The translations under genes were made by a program, and so were the position numbers. From positions 1-6,081 of the forward strand of contig JAICUS010000376.1 in NCBI GenBank assembly GCA_025935735.1: a DNA stretch of 6,081 nt. The letters are read 5' to 3'. This document shows, piece after piece, positions 1 to 5,878 of this stretch (position 1 is its first letter; every line of letters starts with the position of its first letter). Under the pieces are notes generated by a model, which saw nothing but the letters and a program-made list of their open reading frames with translations, was not told the origin of the DNA and did not search any database. This DNA is from Solirubrobacteraceae bacterium (GTDB taxonomy: Bacteria > Actinomycetota > Thermoleophilia > Solirubrobacterales > Solirubrobacteraceae).

Positions 1-1333
<1,333 letters not shown>

Positions 1334-1337
<4 letters not shown>

Positions 1338-1537
1338 CCGTAGTTGCGGCCGTAGAGCTCGCCGCGCAGGGTGGCGATCTCGGTCACGGCGGCGCCGACG
1401 AACGCGGCGTGGGACTGGGCGATGTCGCGCTCCAGGTCGGCCATGTAGGAGGCGATGCCCGCGACGCCGGTGCTCTCGGCGAGCGCGCGCTCGGCCTGCA
1501 GCTCGAGGAGCTGGCTGTGGAGGTCGGCGGCGGTCAT
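1334..1537 (-). CDS. Small helical protein of unknown function (67 aa)
   Basis: I do not recognise this protein. It is soluble-looking, has no signal peptide or membrane segment, and is predicted largely helical, with heptad-like Leu/Ala spacing ([17 protein letters not shown] near the N-terminus; [12 protein letters not shown] in the middle). It ends in a Gly/Tyr-rich GELYGRNYG. Every sense codon on this strand ends in G or C, which is how the certain genes of the window behave, so coding is likely despite the size. It starts at ATG 1537; no clear Shine-Dalgarno sequence precedes it. It is the last of three co-directional minus-strand genes (lrp, 64-aa ORF, this one), 73 nt after the 64-aa gene. 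Its TAA shares the TTAG tetranucleotide with the ftsH stop, so the two genes converge tail to tail with a 4-nt overlap. Confidence 0.7.
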
Positions 1538-1610
1538 GGTGGAGCCAGAGTGGCAGCGCGCCGCCGCCGCCGCACTCGTGCGACCCGGCGTCCGCGGGGC
1601 GGGGTGAGCC

Positions 1611-1805
1611 CTACGAGGAGGGGTGGGAGGCCGTACCTTGCAGCAGCTGCTGGGCGGCGGTCGACAGCTGCAGGATGACGTCGCTCTGCGCGGCCGGGGT
1701 GGGCGGCGCGGCCTCGGCGGCCTGCGCGGCCTGCGCCATCGTCGTGCGCACCGCGTGCAGGGAGTTCGCCTGCACGATCATCGAGAGTTCGCCGGAGATG
1801 TCCAT
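1611..1805 (-). CDS. Small Ala/Gln-rich protein of unknown function (64 aa)
   Basis: Not firmly recognised. The N-terminus MDISGELSM followed by an amphipathic Ala/Gln-rich helix, a Pro-containing break (APPTPAA) and a second helix (DVILQLSTAAQQLLQG) distantly recalls the small YjfB-type putative motility proteins, which begin MDI..LSM. That resemblance is recalled from memory and weak. All but two or three sense codons end in G or C on this strand, which supports real coding; the opposite-strand frames across it do not behave this way. There is no membrane segment. It starts at ATG 1805, 32 nt after the lrp stop, with a hairpin spanning that stop; no good Shine-Dalgarno or -10 sequence is seen, so it may depend on read-through from lrp. 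The 67-aa gene follows 73 nt downstream, so the two may form a pair. Confidence 0.65.
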   Translation of the reverse strand: MDISGELSMIVQANSLHAVRTTMAQAAQAAEAAPPTPAAQSDVILQLSTAAQQLLQGTASHPSS

Positions 1806-1830
1806 GCGCTGGGGATCGGCCCGCCGCCGC

Positions 1831-1851
1831 CCCGCGGTTAGCGACCGCGGG
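1831..1851 (-). terminator. GC-rich hairpin across the lrp stop codon
   Basis: CCCGCGGT (1831-1838) and ACCGCGGG (1844-1851) are perfect 8-bp inverted arms around a 5-nt loop. The hairpin covers the lrp stop codon (1838-1840) and lies 26 nt before the next minus-strand start. No T-run follows, so it would be a weak or attenuating terminator, or an mRNA-stabilising 3' end. The structure itself is read directly from the sequence; its role is inferred. Confidence 0.45.
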
Positions 1852-2332
1852 CGCGCTGGACCGATGTCGGGCGCAGCGGCAGCGGCGAGGACGGCTTGAG
1901 CTCCTCGAGGCGCAGCAGCGTGATGACCCGCTGCGCGCCGCCGCGCAGGTTGAGCCGCGAGAGCACCACCTGCAGCTCCGCCACGTCGCGGGCGACGATC
2001 ATCAGCAGCGCATCGACCTCGCCGGTCACCCAGTCGGCGGCGATCACCTGCGGCGTCTCCTCCACGACCTTGACGAAGCGCTTGTGCGCCGCCTCGTCCT
2101 GGCGGGCGAGCGTGACCGTGACGTAGACCTGCAGCGGGAAGCCGACCGCGGCGGAGTCCAGCCGCGCGGCGATCCGCCGGACCGCCCCCGACTCCTTCAG
2201 CCGCCGCACGCGGTTGAGCGTGGCCGCGGGCGAGAGCCCGGCCAGCCGCGCGAGCTCCACGTTGGAGCGGCTCGCGTCCCGCTCCAGCTCGGTGAGCAGC
2301 TTGACGTCAATATCATCAAGTGAAAGCGCCAT
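1838..2332 (-). CDS. Lrp/AsnC-family transcriptional regulator
   Basis: Feast/famine regulator that binds DNA as dimers or higher oligomers and senses amino acids or related metabolites. Residues 6-50 form the winged helix-turn-helix (DDIDVKLLTELERDA, then NVELARLAGLSPAATLNRVRRL). A linker and the RAM ligand-binding/oligomerisation domain follow (about 65-145, with TGEVDALLMIVARD and the closing ITLLRLEELK). A basic Pro/Arg tail ends the protein. The 164-residue form from ATG 2332 is chosen over a longer frame from 2422 because family members begin right at the LDDIDVKLL helix and because a -10 hexamer sits 7 nt upstream of 2332. It is divergent from an EamA exporter with 70 nt between starts, a common regulator-target arrangement, so it probably controls that exporter and itself. 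Codons 3-8 are unusually AT-rich for this genome. The ligand is unknown. Confidence 0.93.
   Translation of the reverse strand: MALSLDDIDVKLLTELERDASRSNVELARLAGLSPAATLNRVRRLKESGAVRRIAARLDSAAVGFPLQVYVTVTLARQDEAAHKRFVKVVEETPQVIAADWVTGEVDALLMIVARDVAELQVVLSRLNLRGGAQRVITLLRLEELKPSSPLPLRPTSVQRARGR
2301..2310. repeat. Perfect 10-bp palindrome TTGACGTCAA inside the start of lrp
   Basis: TTGACGTCAA is a perfect dyad lying over lrp codons 8-11, about 20 nt inside the gene and at the edge of the AT-rich stretch 2301-2373. It could be an auxiliary binding site for a dimeric regulator, or chance. The symmetry is seen; the role is a guess. Confidence 0.3.
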
Positions 2333-2335
2333 TTC

Positions 2336-2352
2336 ACGAAGGATAATTTCGT
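2336..2352. promoter_or_regulatory. Candidate Lrp operator, 17-bp palindrome
   Basis: ACGAAGGATAATTTCGT has 5-bp perfect arms (2336-2340 and 2348-2352) around a 7-bp AT-rich core, close to the size and AT-centred design typical of Lrp/AsnC sites. A second, wider pair, TCACGA (2334-2339) and TCGTGA (2352-2357), surrounds it. It overlaps the lrp -10 hexamer (2340-2345) and lies about 40 nt before the eamA -10, so it is placed to repress lrp and affect eamA. The symmetry is observed; binding by the adjacent Lrp protein is inferred. Confidence 0.6.
2340..2345 (-). promoter_or_regulatory. -10 element of lrp, leaderless type
   Basis: On the minus strand TATCCT ends 7 nt before the lrp ATG (2332). 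No Shine-Dalgarno sequence lies in that gap, so transcription probably starts at or next to the A of ATG. No convincing -35 hexamer is seen. The match to the TANNNT pattern is direct; promoter activity is inferred from the same spacing at four other genes in the window. Confidence 0.6.
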
Positions 2353-2390
2353 CGTGAGCGCTCAAAGTCAAACGATGGGCGGCGAGATCC

Positions 2391-2396
2391 GATACT
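2391..2396 (+). promoter_or_regulatory. -10 element of eamA gene, leaderless type
   Basis: GATACT, a near-consensus -10 keeping the key A at position 2 and T at position 6, ends 6 nt before GTG 2403. No Shine-Dalgarno sequence lies between. This supports the GTG as the true start and suggests a leaderless mRNA. No clear -35 is visible. Confidence 0.55.
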
Positions 2397-2402
2397 GGGT
2401 GC

Positions 2403-3482
2403 GTGAACACGCGGACCCGCAACGCCTATCTCGCGCTGACCGCAGCCGGCCTGCTGTGGGGTCTGACCGTGCCGCTGTCCAAGGTCGTGCTCGGCTGGCT
2501 GGACGGCGGCTGGCTGACCGTCGTGCGCTTCGCGCTCGCCGCGCCGCTGCTGGCCCTGGCCGGTTCCTGCCTCGGCCGGAGGCCTCGTCACCGCTTCGCT
2601 CGCCGGCTGCGCGCCGCGTTCGTACCGGGCGTGCTGGCCACCGGCGCCGTCGGCTACGGGCTGGTCATCGTGCTCCAGAACGCCGGCATCGAGCGCACGA
2701 GCGTGAGCCACGCCGCGCTGATCGTCGGCGCCGTGCCGGCCCTGGTGGCCCTGTTCACCGCGCTGAGCGGCCGCGGGCGCACGAGCCCCCGCGCCGCGGC
2801 CGGCTTCGCGGTGGCGCTGGCCGGCGTGGGCGTCATCGCGGGCGGAGGCGGCGGCGCGGCCACCCCGGCGGGCGACCTGCTCGTGCTGGCGTCGGTCGCG
2901 CTGTCGGCCACGTTCGTGGTCATCCAGGCCGACGTGCTCAAGGGCCGCGACCCCGTGGCCGTCACCGGCGTGCAGATGCTCGGCGGCATGCTGGCCGCCG
3001 TGCCGAACGCGGCGCTGGAGGGCGTGCCGGCGGCGCCGCACTCGGTCAAGCCCGTGCTGGCGCTGGCCGCGCTGGCCACGGCCGGCACGCTCGGGCCGTT
3101 CGCGCTGTTCGCGTTCGGCCAGTCGCGCGTGGCCCCGGAGCTCGCCGGCGCGTTCCTGAACCTGGAGCCGCTGGTCGGCGCCGCAGCCGGCGCGCTGGCC
3201 TTCGGCGACCCGTTCGGCGCGCTGCAGGTCGCGGGCGGGCTGGCGATCCTCGCCGGGATCGCCCTGAGCACCCGCCGCGAGGGTGCGGCCAGCCCCACCC
3301 CGACGTCGCCTGCCGTCCACACCCGCGAACGCAGGACAGCCCCCTCGGGCGCAGGGCGCCATGGTGGGACAGTGCACGTATCAGGCCGTCCCCATCGCCC
3401 TCCTTTACGCCATGACCGTGATCGCTCCCCGCCCCGACCGCACCGCGGCTCCCCACGCGTTCGCGACGCCCGTCGTGCGTGA
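2403..3482 (+). CDS. EamA/DMT-family transporter with an unusual read-through C-terminus
   Basis: Inner-membrane drug/metabolite transporter of the ten-helix EamA type, usually an exporter of amino acids or other small metabolites. Two EamA repeats are visible: residues about 8-135 (AAGLLWGLTVPLSKVVL, then NAGIERTSVSHAALIVGAVPALVALF) and about 150-290 (DLLVLASVALSATFVVIQ to FLNLEPLVGAAAGALAFGDPF). GTG 2403 is chosen because a -10 hexamer precedes it and the first helix begins at once. Typical members end near residue 290. Here the frame runs on for about 65 residues that are Arg/Pro/His-rich, contain no helix, and from about base 3318 use A/T-ending codons including a TTA, unlike the rest of the window. 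This tail is probably untranslated in ancestors or the product of a lost stop. The divergent Lrp gene is its likely regulator. The family is certain, the substrate unknown. Confidence 0.9.
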   Translation: MNTRTRNAYLALTAAGLLWGLTVPLSKVVLGWLDGGWLTVVRFALAAPLLALAGSCLGRRPRHRFARRLRAAFVPGVLATGAVGYGLVIVLQNAGIERTSVSHAALIVGAVPALVALFTALSGRGRTSPRAAAGFAVALAGVGVIAGGGGGAATPAGDLLVLASVALSATFVVIQADVLKGRDPVAVTGVQMLGGMLAAVPNAALEGVPAAPHSVKPVLALAALATAGTLGPFALFAFGQSRVAPELAGAFLNLEPLVGAAAGALAFGDPFGALQVAGGLAILAGIALSTRREGAASPTPTSPAVHTRERRTAPSGAGRHGGTVHVSGRPHRPPLRHDRDRSPPRPHRGSPRVRDARRA

Positions 3483-3531
3483 GGCCCCCTCGGCCCCGTC
3501 GGCTGCCGGCGTCCCCTCCTCCGCCTGGTAG
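3412..3531 (+). CDS. Possible 39-aa ORF before the terminator
   Basis: Begins ATG ACC GTG ATC and ends in TAG 10 nt before a strong terminator stem. The 39-residue product is Ala/Pro/Ser-rich (MTVIAPRPDRTAAPH at the start, PSSAW at the end) with no recognised domain or membrane segment. About nine in ten codons end in G or C in this frame, whereas the overlapping eamA tail frame loses that bias here; this is the main support. An in-frame earlier ATG at 3361 would give 56 residues, but its codons are less biased. No Shine-Dalgarno or leaderless -10 sequence is seen before it. It overlaps the nominal end of eamA by 71 nt. It could be a small protein, a leader peptide or chance. Confidence 0.35.
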   Translation: MTVIAPRPDRTAAPHAFATPVVREAPSAPSAAGVPSSAW

Positions 3532-3540
3532 TCGTAAGAC

Positions 3541-3588
3541 CTGCGGCCGCCCGGGAGACTCCCTCTCCTCCCTCCCGGGCGGCCGCGG
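3541..3588 (+). terminator. Strong hairpin terminator between eamA region and folP
   Basis: Perfect 15-bp arms GCGGCCGCCCGGGAG (3543-3557) and CTCCCGGGCGGCCGC (3572-3586), extended outward by a G-T and a C-G pair, enclose a 14-nt pyrimidine-rich loop. TTGTTAG follows the stem, a short T-rich run, so a Rho-independent terminator for plus-strand transcripts from eamA or the 39-aa ORF is likely. It separates those from the fol genes; the folP -10 begins only 5 nt after the stem. The rest of the 3532-3604 gap holds nothing else I can identify. Confidence 0.8.
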
Positions 3589-3592
3589 TTGT

Positions 3593-3598
3593 TAGCTT
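3593..3598 (+). promoter_or_regulatory. -10 element of folP, leaderless type
   Basis: TAGCTT ends 6 nt before GTG 3605, with only pyrimidines and one G between and no Shine-Dalgarno sequence. The upstream spacer and any -35 would fall within the terminator stem-loop. Same arrangement as the four other leaderless-type starts in the window. Confidence 0.55.
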
Positions 3599-3604
3599 CG
3601 CCCC

Positions 3605-4399
3605 GTGGACTACGAGCTCATGGGCGTCGTCAACGTCACGCCCGACTCCTTCTCGGACGGCGGCGCGTTCGACGAGCCCGCCGACGCGATCGCGCACGGG
3701 CGCCGGCTCGCCGCCGAGGGCGCCGGCATCCTGGACGTGGGCGGCGAGTCCACCCGGCCCGGCGCCGCGCCCGTCCCCGCCGAGGAGGAGCTGCGGCGGG
3801 TGCTGCCCGTGGTCGAGGGGCTTGCGCGGACCGCGCGGGTGTCCATCGACACGATGAAGCTGGCGGTGGCCGAGGCCGCGCTGGACGCCGGCGCGACCTA
3901 CGTCAACGACGTCACCGCCTTCCGTCACGACCCGGACCTCGCCGGCCTGGTGGCCGACCGCGGCGCCGGCTGCTGCCTGATGCACATGCTCGGCGAGCCG
4001 CGGACCATGCAGCGCGACCCCCGCTACGGCGACGTCGTCTCGGAGGTCAAGGCGTTCCTGGCCGACCGGCTGGCGTTCGCCGTCGCCGCCGGCGTCCCGG
4101 AGACCCGCATCCAGCTCGACCCCGGGATCGGCTTCGGCAAGACGCTGGAGCACAACCTCGAGCTGCTGCGCCGCCTGCACGAGCTGACCGACCTCGGCCG
4201 CCCGGTCGTCGTCGGCACGTCGCGCAAGAGCTTCCTCGGGCGGATCACCGGCCGCGACGTGGCCGAGCGCGTGCCCGCCACCATCGCCACCTGCGTGATG
4301 GCGCTGGAGCGCGGCGCCCGCGTGTTCCGGGTCCACGACGTGGCCGAGGTGGCGGACGCGCTCAAGGTCACCGCTGCTACGTTGCGGCTCCATGGCTGA
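3605..4399 (+). CDS. folP: Dihydropteroate synthase
   Basis: Joins 6-hydroxymethyl-dihydropterin diphosphate to p-aminobenzoate to give dihydropteroate, the folate step blocked by sulfonamides; cytoplasmic TIM barrel. All signature elements are present: MGVVNVTPDSFSDGG (residues 6-20), GGESTRPGA (46-54), SIDT (80-83), ND at 101-102, LMHMLGEPRTMQ (125-136), LDPGIGFGKT (171-180), GTSRKSFLG (204-212) and RVHDV (242-246). At 264 residues it is a little short, because only five residues precede the first strand motif. GTG 3605 is nonetheless the likely start, since a terminator stem and a -10 hexamer lie directly upstream. It is the first gene of the folate cluster and overlaps the folB start by 8 nt. 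Its last codons (GCT GCT ACG TTG) are atypical for this genome because they contain the folB -10. Confidence 0.97.
   Translation: MDYELMGVVNVTPDSFSDGGAFDEPADAIAHGRRLAAEGAGILDVGGESTRPGAAPVPAEEELRRVLPVVEGLARTARVSIDTMKLAVAEAALDAGATYVNDVTAFRHDPDLAGLVADRGAGCCLMHMLGEPRTMQRDPRYGDVVSEVKAFLADRLAFAVAAGVPETRIQLDPGIGFGKTLEHNLELLRRLHELTDLGRPVVVGTSRKSFLGRITGRDVAERVPATIATCVMALERGARVFRVHDVAEVADALKVTAATLRLHG
4378..4383 (+). promoter_or_regulatory. Internal -10 element for folB within folP end
   Basis: TACGTT ends 8 nt before ATG 4392 and lies in the last codons of folP, where codon choice departs from the local G/C-ending habit. There is no Shine-Dalgarno sequence before folB. An internal leaderless promoter would let folB be transcribed apart from folP. 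The motif is seen; activity is inferred. Confidence 0.45.
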
Positions 4400-4829
4400 C
4401 GAGCCCGAGGACTACGACCTCGAAGACGACGACGACGACGATGACGACGAGGAGGGCCCGGAGATCGGGGTCACCGTCGAGATCGTCGGCCTGTCGCTCT
4501 ACACCCACCACGGCGTCACCGAGGAGGAGCGCAAGGTCGGCCAGCGGATCGTGCTCGACGTGCGCTTCGACGTCGGCGAGCCGGACGCGCTGATCACCGA
4601 CCGCGTCGAGGACACCGTCGACTACGGCGAGGTCTGCCAGGTGATCGCCCTGCTGGCCCAGCAGCGCTCCTACCGCACGCTGGAGCGCCTGTGCGCGGTG
4701 ATCGCCGACCGCCTGTCCTCGCAGTTCGGCGCCGAGAGCGTCACCGTCAAGGCCTCCAAGCCCGAGCCGCCGATCCCGCTGCCGGTCGAGGAGGTCGCGG
4801 TGGAGGTCTGGCGCGAAGAACGTGGTTAG
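4392..4829 (+). CDS. folB: Dihydroneopterin aldolase with an acidic N-terminal extension
   Basis: Cleaves 7,8-dihydroneopterin to 6-hydroxymethyl-dihydropterin and glycolaldehyde, supplying FolK. The aldolase core begins near residue 27 (VTVEIVGLSLYTHHGV). The catalytic-region Glu lies in HGVTEEERKVGQ (40-51), the pterin-site segment DTVDYGEV at 74-81, TLERL at 96-100, and the catalytic Lys region VKASKPEPP at 119-127. The family norm is about 120 residues. This protein has 145 because of an extra 25-residue acidic head, including eight consecutive Asp (12-19) followed by Glu-Glu. ATG 4392 is the only in-frame start before the core, so the head appears genuine. It overlaps folP by 8 nt. Its TAG lies within a palindrome preceding tetR. 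Function is certain; the role of the acidic head is unknown. Confidence 0.96.
   Translation: MADEPEDYDLEDDDDDDDDEEGPEIGVTVEIVGLSLYTHHGVTEEERKVGQRIVLDVRFDVGEPDALITDRVEDTVDYGEVCQVIALLAQQRSYRTLERLCAVIADRLSSQFGAESVTVKASKPEPPIPLPVEEVAVEVWREERG
4425..4448 (+). repeat. GAC/GAT microsatellite-like run encoding eight Asp in FolB
   Basis: Eight consecutive Asp codons, seven GAC and one GAT, flanked by Glu codons. Such a trinucleotide tract can expand or contract by slippage without breaking the frame, so the length may vary between strains. The tract is seen; variability is inferred. Confidence 0.6.
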
Positions 4830-4841
4830 CACTCACTAACC
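4824..4841. promoter_or_regulatory. Candidate TetR operator before tetR
   Basis: GGTTAGCACTCACTAACC has perfect 6-bp arms around a 6-bp centre. It covers the folB stop codon (4827-4829) and the tetR -10 hexamer (4837-4842) and ends 8 nt before the tetR ATG. Size, symmetry and place fit an autoregulatory TetR-family operator. The palindrome is seen; binding is inferred. Confidence 0.6.
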
Positions 4842-4842
4842 T
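4837..4842 (+). promoter_or_regulatory. -10 element of tetR, leaderless type
   Basis: TAACCT ends 7 nt before ATG 4850. The only purine-rich bases before the start (AGG) are too close to serve as a Shine-Dalgarno sequence. It overlaps the right arm of the adjacent palindrome, so a bound repressor would block it. It would drive tetR and, through overlap, folK and coaX. Confidence 0.55.
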
Positions 4843-4849
4843 GAACAGG

Positions 4850-5371
4850 ATGCGCCGGTCAGCCGAGGAGCGCCGCGAGGAGATCGTCGAGGTCGCGCTG
4901 CGCCACTTCGCCGAGGGCGGCTACCACGGCACCTCGACCGAGGCGATCGCCCGCGAGGCCGGCATCTCCCAGCCGTACCTCTTCCGGCTCTTCCGCACCA
5001 AGCGCGAGCTGTTCCTGGCCTGCGCCGCCCGCTGCTACGCGAACGTCGGCGCCGTGTTCGCGGACGCGGTGGTCGGCGAGACCCCCGAGGAGCGCCGGCA
5101 GTCGATGGGCCGGGCCTACGTCGAGCGGCTGCTGGCCGACCGCCACATGCTGCTGTTCCAGCTGCAGGGCTACGCAGCGGCGGGCGAGCCGGCGATCCAG
5201 GAGGCGATGCGCCGCGGCTTCAGCGGGCTCGTGCGCACCGTGGCCGAGCTCTCCGGCGCGCCCGAGAGCGAGACGTGGGGGTTCTTCGCCGAGGGGATGC
5301 TGCTCAACGTCGTCGCCGCGCTCGACCTCGCGGAGGAGCCGTGGGCGCGGGAGCACATCGCCCATGCGTGA
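4850..5371 (+). CDS. TetR/AcrR-family transcriptional regulator inserted between folB and folK
   Basis: DNA-binding, ligand-sensing repressor of the TetR type. The N-terminal helix-turn-helix domain spans about residues 6-55: EERREEIVEVALRHFAEGGYHGT, then TEAIAREAGISQPYLFRLF as the recognition unit and TKRELFLA. The all-helical ligand domain (60-165) contains MLLFQLQGYAAAGEP and FFAEGMLLNVVAAL and does not tell the ligand. At 173 residues it is a compact family member. ATG 4850 is chosen because it begins 5-10 residues before the first helix, as usual, and follows a -10 hexamer; upstream codons in this frame are a shadow of folB. It ends with an 8-nt overlap with folK. Its GC content and codon use match its neighbours, so it does not look recently acquired. 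Targets probably include itself; control of folK and coaX is possible. No transporter lies next to it in the window. Confidence 0.93.
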   Translation: MRRSAEERREEIVEVALRHFAEGGYHGTSTEAIAREAGISQPYLFRLFRTKRELFLACAARCYANVGAVFADAVVGETPEERRQSMGRAYVERLLADRHMLLFQLQGYAAAGEPAIQEAMRRGFSGLVRTVAELSGAPESETWGFFAEGMLLNVVAALDLAEEPWAREHIAHA

Positions 5372-5873
5372 GCTCGGCTATCTCGGCCTCGGCTCCAACG
5401 TCGGCGACCGGCGGGCGAACCTGCAGGCGGCGGTCGAGCTGCTGTGGGGCCACGGCGTGACCGTGCTCGCCGCCAGCTCCGTCTACGAGACCGAGCCCGT
5501 CGGCGACGTCACTGACCAGCGCGCGTTCTTCAACGCCTGCGTGCGGATCGAGACCGACCTCGACCCCGAGGGCCTCCTCGACGCCTGCAAGGCGATCGAG
5601 CGCGCGCTGGGGCGCGAGCTGGGGGACGGCTACGTCCGCCACGGCCCGCGGCCGATCGACGTCGACCTGCTGCTGCTCGGCGACGCGGCCTTCCAGTCGC
5701 ACCGGCTCACGCTCCCGCACGCCCAGGTGACCGAGCGGCGGTTCGTGCTCGTCCCGCTGCTCGAGCTCGACCCGGAGCTGCGCGTGCCCGGGCGCGGGCG
5801 GGCGGCGGACTTCCTGCGCGACGAGGGCGAGTGGGTGCACCGCGCCGGCCCGCCGCTGGACGTGGGGGCCTGA
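5364..5873 (+). CDS. folK: 6-hydroxymethyl-7,8-dihydropterin pyrophosphokinase (HPPK)
   Basis: Transfers diphosphate from ATP to 6-hydroxymethyl-dihydropterin, making the substrate of FolP. Motifs: LGLGSNVGD (7-15), VYETEPVG (40-47), QRAFFNAC (52-59, the FxN pterin-binding segment), RHGPRPIDVDLLLL (92-105) holding the two magnesium-binding Asp at 99 and 101, and LPHAQVTERRFVLVPLLEL (117-135). The length of 169 is ordinary. ATG 5364 lies inside the last codons of tetR; GGGAG (5349-5353) 10 nt upstream can act as a ribosome binding site and no -10 hexamer is near, so it is probably expressed from upstream promoters with translational coupling to tetR. coaX begins 5 nt after its stop. Function is certain. 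Confidence 0.96.
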   Translation: MRELGYLGLGSNVGDRRANLQAAVELLWGHGVTVLAASSVYETEPVGDVTDQRAFFNACVRIETDLDPEGLLDACKAIERALGRELGDGYVRHGPRPIDVDLLLLGDAAFQSHRLTLPHAQVTERRFVLVPLLELDPELRVPGRGRAADFLRDEGEWVHRAGPPLDVGA

Positions 5874-5878
5874 CGCCC

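Noticed and set aside
1571..1582. CGCAC-TC-GTGCG dyad between the two small minus-strand genes
   Set aside because: The arms are 5 bp with a 2-nt centre, too tight for an RNA hairpin and expected by chance at this GC content; no adjacent regulator points to it.
2333..2422. Longer lrp start at 2422 giving 30 extra N-terminal residues
   Set aside because: It would cover the promoter region and the eamA start. Family members begin at the LDDID helix, and a -10 hexamer precedes ATG 2332.
3283..3411. Possible riboswitch or leader RNA before folP
   Set aside because: No recognisable conserved core, and a strong terminator plus a leaderless-type start separate it from folP.
2334..4393. Long minus-strand open frames (347 and 579 codons) opposite eamA and folP
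   Set aside because: High-GC antisense shadows with Arg/Gly/Ala-rich low-complexity translations and no domain, lying over well-recognised genes.
3589..4593. A 334-codon plus-strand frame across folP and folB
   Set aside because: Shadow frame; the translation is Arg/Ala repeats, while the other frames give complete FolP and FolB.
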